Shown here: positions 1 to 6,619 of the stretch, piece by piece | How the letters are laid out: each line of letters opens with the position of its first letter | Numbering within the stretch: position 1 is the stretch's first letter | IMG/VR virus record: IMGVR_UViG_3300046511_000932 | Location: 1-39,493 of that record | Origin: a virus | Direction: 5' to 3' (one strand) | DNA: 39,493 bases | The notes under the pieces: model-generated | Databases searched by the model: none | What the model saw: only the letters and a program-made list of their open reading frames with translations | Told to the model about the DNA's origin: nothing | Position numbers and translations under genes: made by a program

Positions 1-125
1 ACTACGCGCAAGCCCTGGCCGCGATGCGCCTCGCCGAGCGCGAGCTCGCGCAAAGGCGGGCGGCGTACGTCGAGTACATCGGCGAGCTCGCGGACGTCGT
101 GCAGAGCGAGGAGGTGAAGCCGTGA
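1..125 (+). CDS. 3' end of the fused small coiled-coil protein (continues from the right end of the window)
   Basis: This is the tail of the gene at 39129-39491 seen again because the contig ends overlap. The reading frame starts at base 3 and ends with TGA at 123-125, coding a charged, Glu/Arg/Ala-rich helix ending in VQSEEVKP. The stop overlaps the GTG start of the next gene at 122. It is the same piece of DNA as the end of the window if the genome is circular and should not be counted twice. No function is recognised. Confidence 0.7.
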   Translation, partial: YAQALAAMRLAERELAQRRAAYVEYIGELADVVQSEEVKP

Positions 126-127
126 GC
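1..127. repeat. 127-bp direct terminal repeat (contig end overlap)
   Basis: Bases 1-127 are identical to bases 39367-39493. A perfect overlap of exactly 127 bases is what common short-read de Bruijn assemblers leave at the ends of a circular contig when the largest k is 127, so this is most likely an assembly closure and not a biological terminal repeat. If so the true circle is 39,366 bp. The same sequence also occurs at 39008-39134 as part of a tandem duplication, so the overlap could in principle be a collapsed repeat. Confidence 0.85.
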
Positions 128-400
128 GCCGCGAAACCCGCGCAGATGACCCTCCCTGCTCTGCGGGCGCACTGCAAGGCGCTCGAGGACTGTCTCGCGC
201 GCGCCAACAAAGACCTTCGCGCGGCGAAGAAAGACCTGAAGCACCGCAACGAGCAAGTCACCTTCCACGCCGACCACGCACGAAAGAACGCAGAAGACGC
301 CCAGGCGATACGCGAGGCCCTCCGCTCCGTTCTCTCGGCTCTCAGCGCGGGGCACGTCGAAGGTGCCGCGCAAATCATTGCGGAATGGGTGATGCGATGA
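122..400 (+). CDS. Small coiled-coil protein, paralogue of the gene at 39129
   Basis: 92-residue protein of unknown function. Residues 1 to about 76 are nearly identical to the N-terminal part of the protein at 39129-39491; after the shared LSALSAG the two diverge and this copy ends in a different tail (IIAEWVMR). The sequence is rich in Ala, Lys, Arg and Glu and should form a long helix or coiled coil. The start is the GTG at 122, whose last two bases belong to the stop of the previous gene (GTGA overlap), as at most junctions in this operon. The stop overlaps the ATG of the membrane protein at 397. It is one half of a tandem duplication that spans the contig junction. Confidence 0.75.
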   Translation: MSAAKPAQMTLPALRAHCKALEDCLARANKDLRAAKKDLKHRNEQVTFHADHARKNAEDAQAIREALRSVLSALSAGHVEGAAQIIAEWVMR

Positions 401-570
401 TCTACCTCGGAGCTGCAGCAGCAGTGATCCTCGTCGCCCTCGAGCTCTGGAGCGTCCACCGGTGGAACGCCGCCATGAAGCGCGTCGAGCTCGCGCCGAA
501 GTCCTTCGATCTCCTCGCCGCTAAGGTCGACGAGGCCGAGGCGCGGAGGGCGCCGAAGGAGGACGCGTGA
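397..570 (+). CDS. Small single-pass membrane protein
   Basis: 57-residue protein starting at the ATG of an ATGA overlap with the preceding stop. Residues 2-19 are hydrophobic (YLGAAAAVILVALELW) and form one predicted transmembrane segment with a very short N-terminus; the remaining ~38 residues are charged and probably cytoplasmic. There are no catalytic motifs. It overlaps the next gene (GTGA at 567). Its size and layout resemble accessory phage membrane proteins such as small holins or superinfection-exclusion proteins, but its position in the recombination/integration operon, away from the lysis genes, gives no functional clue. Confidence 0.7.
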   Translation: MIYLGAAAAVILVALELWSVHRWNAAMKRVELAPKSFDLLAAKVDEAEARRAPKEDA

Positions 571-752
571 GCGGCCGGCGCTACCGGATCTCGGCCGATG
601 GGCGCGACCGGCATCAGAGCTTCCAGAAGGGCGCCGTCTGCCCGATGTGCGAGGGCCGGAAGAAGCTGATGGCGCGCACGCCGCAAGGCTTCGAGTCGGT
701 GACGTGCCCGCAATGCGAGGGACGCGGGCTCGTCGTGAAGGGGAAGCGATGA
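567..752 (+). CDS. Small zinc-ribbon protein with two CxxC-x-G motifs (DnaJ-type)
   Basis: 61-residue protein with the cysteine pairs CPMC (residues 25-28) and CPQC (47-50), each followed by EGR, like half of a DnaJ cysteine-rich domain. The four cysteines should bind one zinc ion. The remainder is basic. The GTG start overlaps the preceding stop and its stop overlaps the ATG of the next gene, so translation is coupled. A second protein with the same double motif is found at 25129-25344 in the late operon. The role is unknown; DNA or RNA binding, or a partner-binding function, are both possible. Confidence 0.7.
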   Translation: MSGRRYRISADGRDRHQSFQKGAVCPMCEGRKKLMARTPQGFESVTCPQCEGRGLVVKGKR

Positions 753-1399
753 GGCTCGTCGCCGCACCGGTCCCGGTCGCCAATCCGTGCGGGTACTGCG
801 GTCGCGAGCGCTCACGCGGACCCGCGGCGAAGTATTGTTCCTTCGACTGCAAGGTCGCGGCGCAGATGGAGCGCAGGCGGCAGCAGGATCCTCCCGGGCA
901 GTTGAAGAAGGTCTCTTGCCGCGTATGCGGCCGCACCTTCGAGGCCAAGAGAATCAACAAGTCGGTCTGCAGCGACCCGTGCCGGCGCTTGTGGACCGAG
1001 GAAGTGGCGCGCAATCGCGTCCTGAGGCTGCATGCACAACCCGCTCTTGCCGCTCCCGAAGGTGAAGCTGTCGCCCATCGAGAAGTCCGCTCGCCGCGCC
1101 TACAACGCGTGGAGGAAGTGGTTCGAGAGCTCGTTCAGCCCAGACCACGAAGTCCGGCGCAACCCGCTCCTATGGCACGACCTCGTGAAGTCGCGCCAGG
1201 CCCTCTGGATTCGCGTCGCCCGGGCAGCGCTGGGCGCAGGCCCAGCAAAGATGGCTGCGGCGAAAAGGCCACGATCTACTTCGCCGGCGTCGACGAGATG
1301 CGACAGGAAGCGCACCGGCTAGACCGTTCACTCTCTTGGGTCTTTCGCCGCGTGTGGAAGCACGCGAAGAAGCGCATACGCGAGATCCCTGGCATCTAG
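749..1399 (+). CDS. Protein with two Cys zinc knuckles and a C-terminal ribbon-helix-helix-like domain (possible composite gene)
   Basis: The open frame codes 216 residues. Residues 14-34 and 57-78 each carry two cysteine pairs (CGYC..C..C and CRVC..C..C), probably two small zinc-binding units. Residues ~95-170 are Pro/Arg/Glu-rich and have poor third-position GC, whereas the overlapping +1 frame (gene at 1032) has excellent third-position GC over the same bases. The last ~45 residues (from KATIYFAG) regain good codon use and match, from memory, short proteins abundant in myxobacteria with the pattern LDRSLSWV. So the frame may be a chance fusion: the real coding path probably uses the other frame for 1032 to ~1254 and returns here by a -1 shift. 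The stop TAG at 1397-1399 shares bases with the stop of the convergent endolysin gene. Confidence 0.55.
   Translation: MRLVAAPVPVANPCGYCGRERSRGPAAKYCSFDCKVAAQMERRRQQDPPGQLKKVSCRVCGRTFEAKRINKSVCSDPCRRLWTEEVARNRVLRLHAQPALAAPEGEAVAHREVRSPRLQRVEEVVRELVQPRPRSPAQPAPMARPREVAPGPLDSRRPGSAGRRPSKDGCGEKATIYFAGVDEMRQEAHRLDRSLSWVFRRVWKHAKKRIREIPGI
1032..1322 (+). CDS. Overlapping ORF with strong coding bias; possible frameshifted start of the C-terminal domain at 1255-1399
   Basis: 96-residue ORF from ATG 1032, lying in the +1 frame of the gene at 749. From 1032 to about 1250 nearly every codon ends in G or C and the peptide looks protein-like (Trp, Tyr, Phe, Lys well spread), which is not true of the other frame there. 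After the peptide MAAAK (ATG at 1250) the sequence becomes nonsense-like, while the -1 frame continues as a clean KATIYFAG domain. A single extra A in the GCGAAAAGG run at 1256-1264, or a -1 ribosomal slip there, would join them. A GAGG at 1024-1027 could serve as ribosome binding site. Function unknown. Confidence 0.5.
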   Translation: MHNPLLPLPKVKLSPIEKSARRAYNAWRKWFESSFSPDHEVRRNPLLWHDLVKSRQALWIRVARAALGAGPAKMAAAKRPRSTSPASTRCDRKRTG

Positions 1400-2277
1400 G
1401 CTGCCGCTGGGAGCACGGGCCGAGCGAGCGCCGTCCACGTCGCCACGCCAACAACGCCGTCCACAACCAGCCCCCGTGAGTGCTGGAAGCTCTTCACCGC
1501 CGCCGTCGTCTTTGCGCCCGGTACGCCGTCCACCGGCCCCGGGTCGAAGCCGTGCTGCGTGAGGGCGGCCTGCACCTGGCGCACGTCGCCGACGTCCTGC
1601 GGCCCCGTGTCCGCGTGGTCGTTGTGGTACTCGACCTCGATGAGTCCCCGCCGGGCTCGCGCCCGCTGCACGCCCTCGAGGAAGACCGCGAAGGGGCCAC
1701 GCGCTCGGCGCGTGATGGCGTCGACGAGAAAGAGCTCGACCTCGGCGACGAGGATCTTCCCGTCCCGGTTGCGGTCCAAGGCGCGCCAGTTCTGCTCGTA
1801 GACCTTCGGGCGTCGGCCCTGGCCGGCGAGGACGAAGCTCTCGTTTTTGCCGTACGGGAGATCGGCTGGGAGAAAATTCGCGAGGTACATCTGCGCGCGC
1901 GAAGCCCACTTGGCGAGCCCGAAGCGCCGCCGCCAGTAGGCGAAGTACTTGTACGCGAAGTCGAGCTGCACGCTCACGGGCGCGTGTGAGAAGTCGCCGC
2001 GGGCGGCCTCGTACGCCGGGAGACCGGACTCCCATCCGAGGGTCTGGAGCACGGGCGGCATCATCTGCGTGAGGCCCTCGGCGCCGCTCCCTTCCTGGTT
2101 GGGAATGTTGGTGCGGAACTCGCTCTCGGCGCCGATGACCGTGCCGAGCATGATGGGCGCAAACCCTCCGGCCTCGCTCTCCACGAGGAGCCGGTCGTAG
2201 TCAGCTTCGCGCCACCCGTTCGCGTCCACGTTCTGCATGGCACTCCACTCCTCGAGTTGGTCGCCGACGACGATCAC
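1396..2277 (-). CDS. Endolysin: lytic transglycosylase-like domain, EF-hand loop, C-terminal peptidoglycan-binding domain
   Basis: 293-residue cell-wall hydrolase expected to degrade host peptidoglycan at the end of infection. Residues ~38-135 resemble soluble lytic transglycosylases: IGAESEF with E51 as likely catalytic acid, followed by GLTQMMP (68-74). Residues 168-179 (DRNRDGKILVAE) fit a canonical 12-residue EF-hand calcium loop, with ligands at positions 1, 3, 5 and 12 and Gly at 6. Residues ~229-285 are a peptidoglycan-binding domain type 1 (GFDPGPVDGVPGAKT, then VDGVVGVATW). There is no signal peptide, so release should depend on a holin; the membrane protein directly upstream (stop overlapping this GTG start) is the candidate. 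It is the last gene of the late operon. Confidence 0.85.
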   Translation of the reverse strand: MIVVGDQLEEWSAMQNVDANGWREADYDRLLVESEAGGFAPIMLGTVIGAESEFRTNIPNQEGSGAEGLTQMMPPVLQTLGWESGLPAYEAARGDFSHAPVSVQLDFAYKYFAYWRRRFGLAKWASRAQMYLANFLPADLPYGKNESFVLAGQGRRPKVYEQNWRALDRNRDGKILVAEVELFLVDAITRRARGPFAVFLEGVQRARARRGLIEVEYHNDHADTGPQDVGDVRQVQAALTQHGFDPGPVDGVPGAKTTAAVKSFQHSRGLVVDGVVGVATWTALARPVLPAAA

Positions 2278-2720
2278 AGCTTCGGCGGCGCGATTGAATC
2301 CTTCGCCTTCCGCTCGCCCTTCTGAAGGTGCTGCCAGGCGAGCGTGACAGCGCCCAGGAGCGCTGAGACGAGCCCCACGACGGTGAAGGCGTCGGCTTGC
2401 ACCTTGCTCAAGATCCATCCGACGAAGAACATCGCAGCGAGGAAGGCCGCGAGCGCCCGGTTCTCTTTTCGTAAGTAGGTCTGGCCGACGATCTGCTTCG
2501 AGAGATCCATGCGGAGCTGCTCGACCTTCATCTCGACGCCGACCTCGATGTTGTGATGGCTCTCCCGCAGCGAGAGCTCGCTCTCGCGCATGATCCTCCC
2601 GATGATCTGCCCTTGCCGCTCGAGCTCCGTGGCGGAGGCGCCGATGAGTCGGTCGTGGGCCACGTACTTCTCTTCGAGAGCAGAGATGCGCTCTGCGAGC
2701 GGTGCGTCCAACGGGGCCAT
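2274..2720 (-). CDS. Coiled-coil membrane protein, candidate holin
   Basis: 148-residue protein. The N-terminal ~85 residues are charged and predicted helical/coiled-coil (repeated ELERQ, RESELSLRESHH, KVEQLRMDLSKQI). Two hydrophobic stretches follow at about 93-109 (LAAFLAAMFFVGWILS) and 115-131 (FTVVGLVSALLGAVTLA), giving a hairpin of two transmembrane helices near the C-terminus, with a short basic tail. Location immediately upstream of the endolysin, with stop/start overlap, argues for a holin or an anchor for lysis timing. The family was not recognised by name, so the functional call rests on context and topology. ATGA overlap with the upstream gene. Confidence 0.65.
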   Translation of the reverse strand: MAPLDAPLAERISALEEKYVAHDRLIGASATELERQGQIIGRIMRESELSLRESHHNIEVGVEMKVEQLRMDLSKQIVGQTYLRKENRALAAFLAAMFFVGWILSKVQADAFTVVGLVSALLGAVTLAWQHLQKGERKAKDSIAPPKL

Positions 2721-3034
2721 CAGACCTTGTCGAGCTCCGTGACGCCGGCGAAGGCATCCCATTGCGCGTCGACGGCGAGCTCGATATCGGGATCCAGGCT
2801 CGCGGGCGTGATGGTGCCACCGGAGCAGATCGAGAGCGCCCATTGCGGCACGAGGCTCTCTCCGCCGTTCTTCACCCGAAAGGCGAGGGCCTGGCGCTTC
2901 GAGTACCAAGCGTCCGCCTTGCCCACGTTGCTCTCTGAAGCAACGTCCTGCGCTGCCTTGTAGATGGCGGTGGTTACGCGCTGTTGAAAGGCATTGTCCT
3001 TCGCGTTTGCGTAGCTCTCTTCGAACGTAGTCAT
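2720..3034 (-). CDS. Hypothetical small phage protein between the fibre and lysis genes
   Basis: 104-residue soluble protein without signal or membrane segments. The N-terminal half is helical and charged (MTTFEESYANAKDNAFQQRV, then a KADAWYSKRQALAFRVKNG stretch), the C-terminal half mixed. Good ribosome binding site AAGGAG just before the ATG. It sits between the fibre gene and the holin-like gene; small genes in this position are often tail chaperones, assembly factors or lysis accessory proteins, but nothing in the sequence decides between these. Confidence 0.7.
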   Translation of the reverse strand: MTTFEESYANAKDNAFQQRVTTAIYKAAQDVASESNVGKADAWYSKRQALAFRVKNGGESLVPQWALSICSGGTITPASLDPDIELAVDAQWDAFAGVTELDKV

Positions 3035-3044
3035 GGGTCGCTCC

Positions 3045-6000
3045 TTAGAGGCCGTAACGGTCTCGGCAGTAGTTGTTCCAGCGCGTAAGCACGGTGTCGG
3101 AGACGCGCGTCTTCGCGGTCCAGGCCTCGGCGATCTGGCCGTTGAAGTAGTTGCCGCCCAGGTTGCTGCCGATGGCGAGGGTTTGCGTGGAAATGTTGGG
3201 CGAAAGCGTCGTCGTGGTCGCTAGTGCACCGCCGTTAATGCTCAATTCTGCTGAATTCAGTGCAACGCTCCGTCTCCAAAAACATTGCTGCGTCGCCGTG
3301 GCAGCTACCGCTGTATTCGTGACCCACGATCGATTCGATGCATCGCCCGTGACCCCATACATCGCCGGCGCGTTCGCCAAAACGATTGTGAAGTACCCGG
3401 TCGCACTCAGGCCAATCAACGAAGCGTTGTTATAAACGTTGACCGGCGGGATCCCGTTGGTGGGAATGGTGTCGGCTCGGTAAACGACGCCCGTCGACCA
3501 TGCTGCGTTCGCGAGAATGTTGGGTGAAGCCGCGATCGTTCCCAACAAAGTGTCGGCGGTGCCATCAAAGTCGATGCTGGGGCGCCCGTTGAAGTTGGGG
3601 TCGCTCGTGATGAGGGCCGGCTGCTTGGTGCTGGTTGCCTGAACGACGTGGTAGCCATTGCCGCTCTGGTCGTCCCATTGGGTCACGGCGGAGCCCGAGG
3701 TTGTAACCACGTCGGCGCGAAACCAGGTCGACAGCGTCGGAATGTCGAGAATGCCCCAGTTCGCGACCGTAAGATTCTGCGCGCTCGACGACGTCGCGCC
3801 ATCGACGACCGTGATGGCCTTCGTACCGTTCGTATAGAGGACCGACGCGGTCACGGTGGCGCGCACCTGCGTCACCGAGTCGAAGATGGTCACGAGCGAT
3901 GTCGTGCCGGCCTTGACCACGCATGTCGCCGTGAAGTTCGAGCCGGTGCACGTGATGGTGAACGCATCGTCGTAGCGCGTCGCCGTGTTGGGCGAGACGC
4001 TCGTGAGGTTCGGCCCGACGCCCGGAACGTAGGGCGCAATGTCGAGGCGCACTGGACCCGAGATGCCGTTGACATTCGCGACCGTCACGTTCTTTCGGCC
4101 GGAGGTCGCGAGCACGGCGGCCGTCACGGATGCCGTGAGCGTGGTCGCATTGACGAACGTGGTCGCGAGCACGAAGCCATCGATGTTGACGAAGTCGCCG
4201 GATGTAAAACCCGTGCCCGTGACGGTGATCGTGAACGGCAGATCGAACTGAGTCGCGGTATTCGGCGAGCAGGACGTGGGAACGGCCAGCGTGCCGAGGG
4301 TGCCGAAGGTTGTGCCGTAGAGTGACGAGAGGACGTTGTCGATCTGGCTCTTGTGCGTGTAACTCAGGTCACTGTCGGTGATGAGCACGCAGCCGAGAAA
4401 GCCGGTGAACGCGCCTGAGGCCGCCAAGCGCCGGCCCACGAGGATGTTATTCGGCGTGAACGCCGCCGGATTCGTTCCGTGTACAGCCGAGAGCTCCGCG
4501 CCCCTGTTCGTCCGTGCGTAAAGCGAGCCGGCCGTCTTCCGCTGGCGGAAGATCCACGTTGCGCCGACGTCCCACGTGAACGTGGAATTGACGGCGGTCG
4601 CGGTGCCCGAGGAATCGAGCGCTTGAAGGAGGTTCGTGTCGAGCGCGGCCGCCAATACATATTGGCCGTTGTCGCATCCGATGGGCGTAGGGTTCGCCGC
4701 CGATTGGCTCGCCGCCGTGGCGCCGCCGACGACCCAGATGTTGTAGGAGAGCTTTTGGATGAGCCCATCGGGACCCGAGACGAGCCACGGAATGCCGCTG
4801 ACAAAATCGGGCCGGCTGCCCGTAAAGAAGGCCCCGGGTTGCCCATTGAAACCGCCCACGCTGGGCATGATGAGGGGCCGATTGCCGCTCGCGGACTGCG
4901 TGAGGTGATGGCCGTAGGAGGATAGGTCGTTCCACGACGACGCGCGGCCAGTGCCGTCGTCCATGAGGCTTGTGCCATCGAGCCAGAGGCGAAGCGGCGT
5001 CCCGATATCGCCGAAGGTCCACGCGGTGACGTCGAAGGGAAGCGTGTTGGTGTTGAACCCAGTCGCCGTGCGCACGCCAACTTGCGCGGTCCCCACAATG
5101 GCCAAGAGCGCCGACGTGACGGTTGCCCGGAGCGTGGTCGCATTGACGAACGTGGTCGTCAGCGGCGTCGCGCCCCACATGACTGCGTCCGTCGAAAGGA
5201 AGCTCGTCCCGGTCACCGTCAGGGAGAACGCGTCGAAGCCACGAACGCGCGACACCGAGTCGAGGCTCACGACCGATGGGGCCGAGACCTGCACATTCAA
5301 GGTCGCGCTCGTTCCGCCGCCGCCGCCGATGGTGGGGTTCGTGATCTTGATGGCCTTGGTGCCGGGCGAGCTCGTTACGGCTGCCGGCACGGTCACGACG
5401 ACGTGGGTCGCGTCCGTGTAGGTCGTCGTGACGGGCACGTTGTCGACGAAGCCCTGCGATCCGCCATCGGGCCAATCGGAAGCCCTGTAGAACTTCGTGC
5501 CCGCCGTCGCGCCGGTCACCGTCAGGCCGAAGTCGCCAGAGTCGATGGGAATGACGGCTACCGAAAGTGCCGTGGCCGACGGCGCCCGATAGCGCGCCTG
5601 AAAGAGCTTCGAGCCGCTGGCGCCGCCGCCGGGCTCAGGGTTCGAGAGGGTGATGGCGTGGTCACCCGCGCCGTCGACAACAGTAACGGGTACCGTGATG
5701 ATGATGGTCGTGGGGCTGCCGTACGTCGAAGCCACCGGGTCCCCATCGACCGCGGCCTCGGTGCCCGGGTTGTAAATTCCCGTCCCGGTGCCGGACACTG
5801 GCACGGCACCCTCGCCCAGAAACCCGAAGGCGGGCGTCACGGTCGCGAGAGTCGGGACGGGGAAGCTCACGGGCCACGACACCGTGTTTGACCCATGGCC
5901 AAGAGCGTCGAAGACACGGATGCTCTTGAATCCGGGGACGGCCGTGATGCCCGCAGCGACGGTGCACTGCAGGAGGAACGCAGAGACATAGGTCGTCGTC

Positions 6001-6179
6001 TGCGCCACGCCATCGATGTAGATGATGGCCGAAGGCGGGAAGCCGACGCCGTTCACGCTAATGGTCGTGGCGCCCGCGCCCGCGAGCACGCCGCTGGGCA
6101 CGATGCTCAAGATGCGAAACGCGAGCTTCGTGCTCACGTTGCGCCGAATCGAGCTGCGCCGACGTCCAAACGAGCGCAT
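3045..6179 (-). CDS. Tail fibre/receptor-binding protein: six IPT/TIG domains and two LamG-like lectin domains
   Basis: 1044-residue surface protein. After a basic N-terminus (residues 1-16) that probably attaches it to the virion come four TIG-like immunoglobulin folds (about 22-105, 106-190, 195-290, 295-385), a LamG/concanavalin-like domain (~390-620; WNDLSSYGHHLTQ), two more TIG folds (~625-710 and 715-800, both containing SPNTAT) and a second LamG-like domain (~805-1044; QWDDQSGNGYHVVQ). The two lectin-like domains are the likely receptor or polysaccharide binders. TIG strands contain the recurrent TTFVNATTL, encoded twice by identical DNA (4137-4165, 5130-5158). Start ATG overlaps the preceding stop by one base (TAATG). 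Codon use is slightly less GC-biased than in the head genes, as is common for host-range proteins. Confidence 0.85.
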   Translation of the reverse strand: MRSFGRRRSSIRRNVSTKLAFRILSIVPSGVLAGAGATTISVNGVGFPPSAIIYIDGVAQTTTYVSAFLLQCTVAAGITAVPGFKSIRVFDALGHGSNTVSWPVSFPVPTLATVTPAFGFLGEGAVPVSGTGTGIYNPGTEAAVDGDPVASTYGSPTTIIITVPVTVVDGAGDHAITLSNPEPGGGASGSKLFQARYRAPSATALSVAVIPIDSGDFGLTVTGATAGTKFYRASDWPDGGSQGFVDNVPVTTTYTDATHVVVTVPAAVTSSPGTKAIKITNPTIGGGGGTSATLNVQVSAPSVVSLDSVSRVRGFDAFSLTVTGTSFLSTDAVMWGATPLTTTFVNATTLRATVTSALLAIVGTAQVGVRTATGFNTNTLPFDVTAWTFGDIGTPLRLWLDGTSLMDDGTGRASSWNDLSSYGHHLTQSASGNRPLIMPSVGGFNGQPGAFFTGSRPDFVSGIPWLVSGPDGLIQKLSYNIWVVGGATAASQSAANPTPIGCDNGQYVLAAALDTNLLQALDSSGTATAVNSTFTWDVGATWIFRQRKTAGSLYARTNRGAELSAVHGTNPAAFTPNNILVGRRLAASGAFTGFLGCVLITDSDLSYTHKSQIDNVLSSLYGTTFGTLGTLAVPTSCSPNTATQFDLPFTITVTGTGFTSGDFVNIDGFVLATTFVNATTLTASVTAAVLATSGRKNVTVANVNGISGPVRLDIAPYVPGVGPNLTSVSPNTATRYDDAFTITCTGSNFTATCVVKAGTTSLVTIFDSVTQVRATVTASVLYTNGTKAITVVDGATSSSAQNLTVANWGILDIPTLSTWFRADVVTTSGSAVTQWDDQSGNGYHVVQATSTKQPALITSDPNFNGRPSIDFDGTADTLLGTIAASPNILANAAWSTGVVYRADTIPTNGIPPVNVYNNASLIGLSATGYFTIVLANAPAMYGVTGDASNRSWVTNTAVAATATQQCFWRRSVALNSAELSINGGALATTTTLSPNISTQTLAIGSNLGGNYFNGQIAEAWTAKTRVSDTVLTRWNNYCRDRYGL
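4137..4165. repeat. 29-bp exact DNA repeat inside TIG domains, copy 1
   Basis: These 29 bases are identical to 5130-5158 in the same gene and encode the same strand (…TTFVNATTL) of two different TIG domains. Identity at the silent positions indicates recent duplication or gene conversion, not only protein-level constraint. Confidence 0.8.
5130..5158. repeat. 29-bp exact DNA repeat inside TIG domains, copy 2
   Basis: Second copy of the repeat at 4137-4165, in the fourth TIG domain. Homologous recombination between the copies would delete 993 bp (331 codons, in frame), removing the first lectin-like domain plus parts of the flanking TIG folds. Confidence 0.8.
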
Positions 6180-6607
6180 TAGGACTGCTTTCCGCCGTTG
6201 ATGTTGCGGCTCGAGAACTGGACGGCGAGCGTTTGCGCGGCGGTGCCGATGACGTCGAGCTTCGTCCTCGAGGAGTCGATCCAGAAGTCCTCGACCTTTC
6301 CGTCCTCGATCTTGATGCCATTGCTGCCGTTGCCCGTGGTCGTGCCGGGAACGGTGGCCGTCCCGCGCACGCGACGGACATAGAGGTCACCGCCGCGCGA
6401 TTGGAGCGAGACCCACGCGCCGCCGCGCTTCAGGCGGTTTTTTGTGACGTACTCTTGGGAGGGCTGCTCACCGCTTAGACCCCATTCGGCGTTGAGGTCG
6501 ATGAGGCTCGCCGCGGTCGTGACGGCGACGGCCGTCACCGCGGCATAGCCGTCGTCGGTCGGAAGGAGGCGTTCAAAGGCGCTGCGCTGCGGGATGTTCT
6601 CTTCCAC
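6179..6607 (-). CDS. Hypothetical virion-associated protein upstream of the fibre
   Basis: 142-residue protein, soluble, with an Ala/Thr/Val-rich N-terminal third and a beta-rich middle (GGAWVSLQSRGGDLYVRRVRGTATVPGT) that reads like a small jelly-roll or decoration-type fold; ends in FSSRNINGGKQS. The stop TAA overlaps the fibre ATG by one base. Its position directly before the fibre and after the ejection proteins suggests a tail or fibre-attachment component, but no family was recognised. Confidence 0.7.
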   Translation of the reverse strand: MEENIPQRSAFERLLPTDDGYAAVTAVAVTTAASLIDLNAEWGLSGEQPSQEYVTKNRLKRGGAWVSLQSRGGDLYVRRVRGTATVPGTTTGNGSNGIKIEDGKVEDFWIDSSRTKLDVIGTAAQTLAVQFSSRNINGGKQS

Positions 6608-6619
6608 GGGTCTGTCCTT

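Noticed and set aside
1-127. True terminal repeat of a linear phage genome
   Set aside because: The length equals a standard assembler k-mer and the sequence is within coding genes that continue smoothly across the junction; circular closure is simpler, though not proven.
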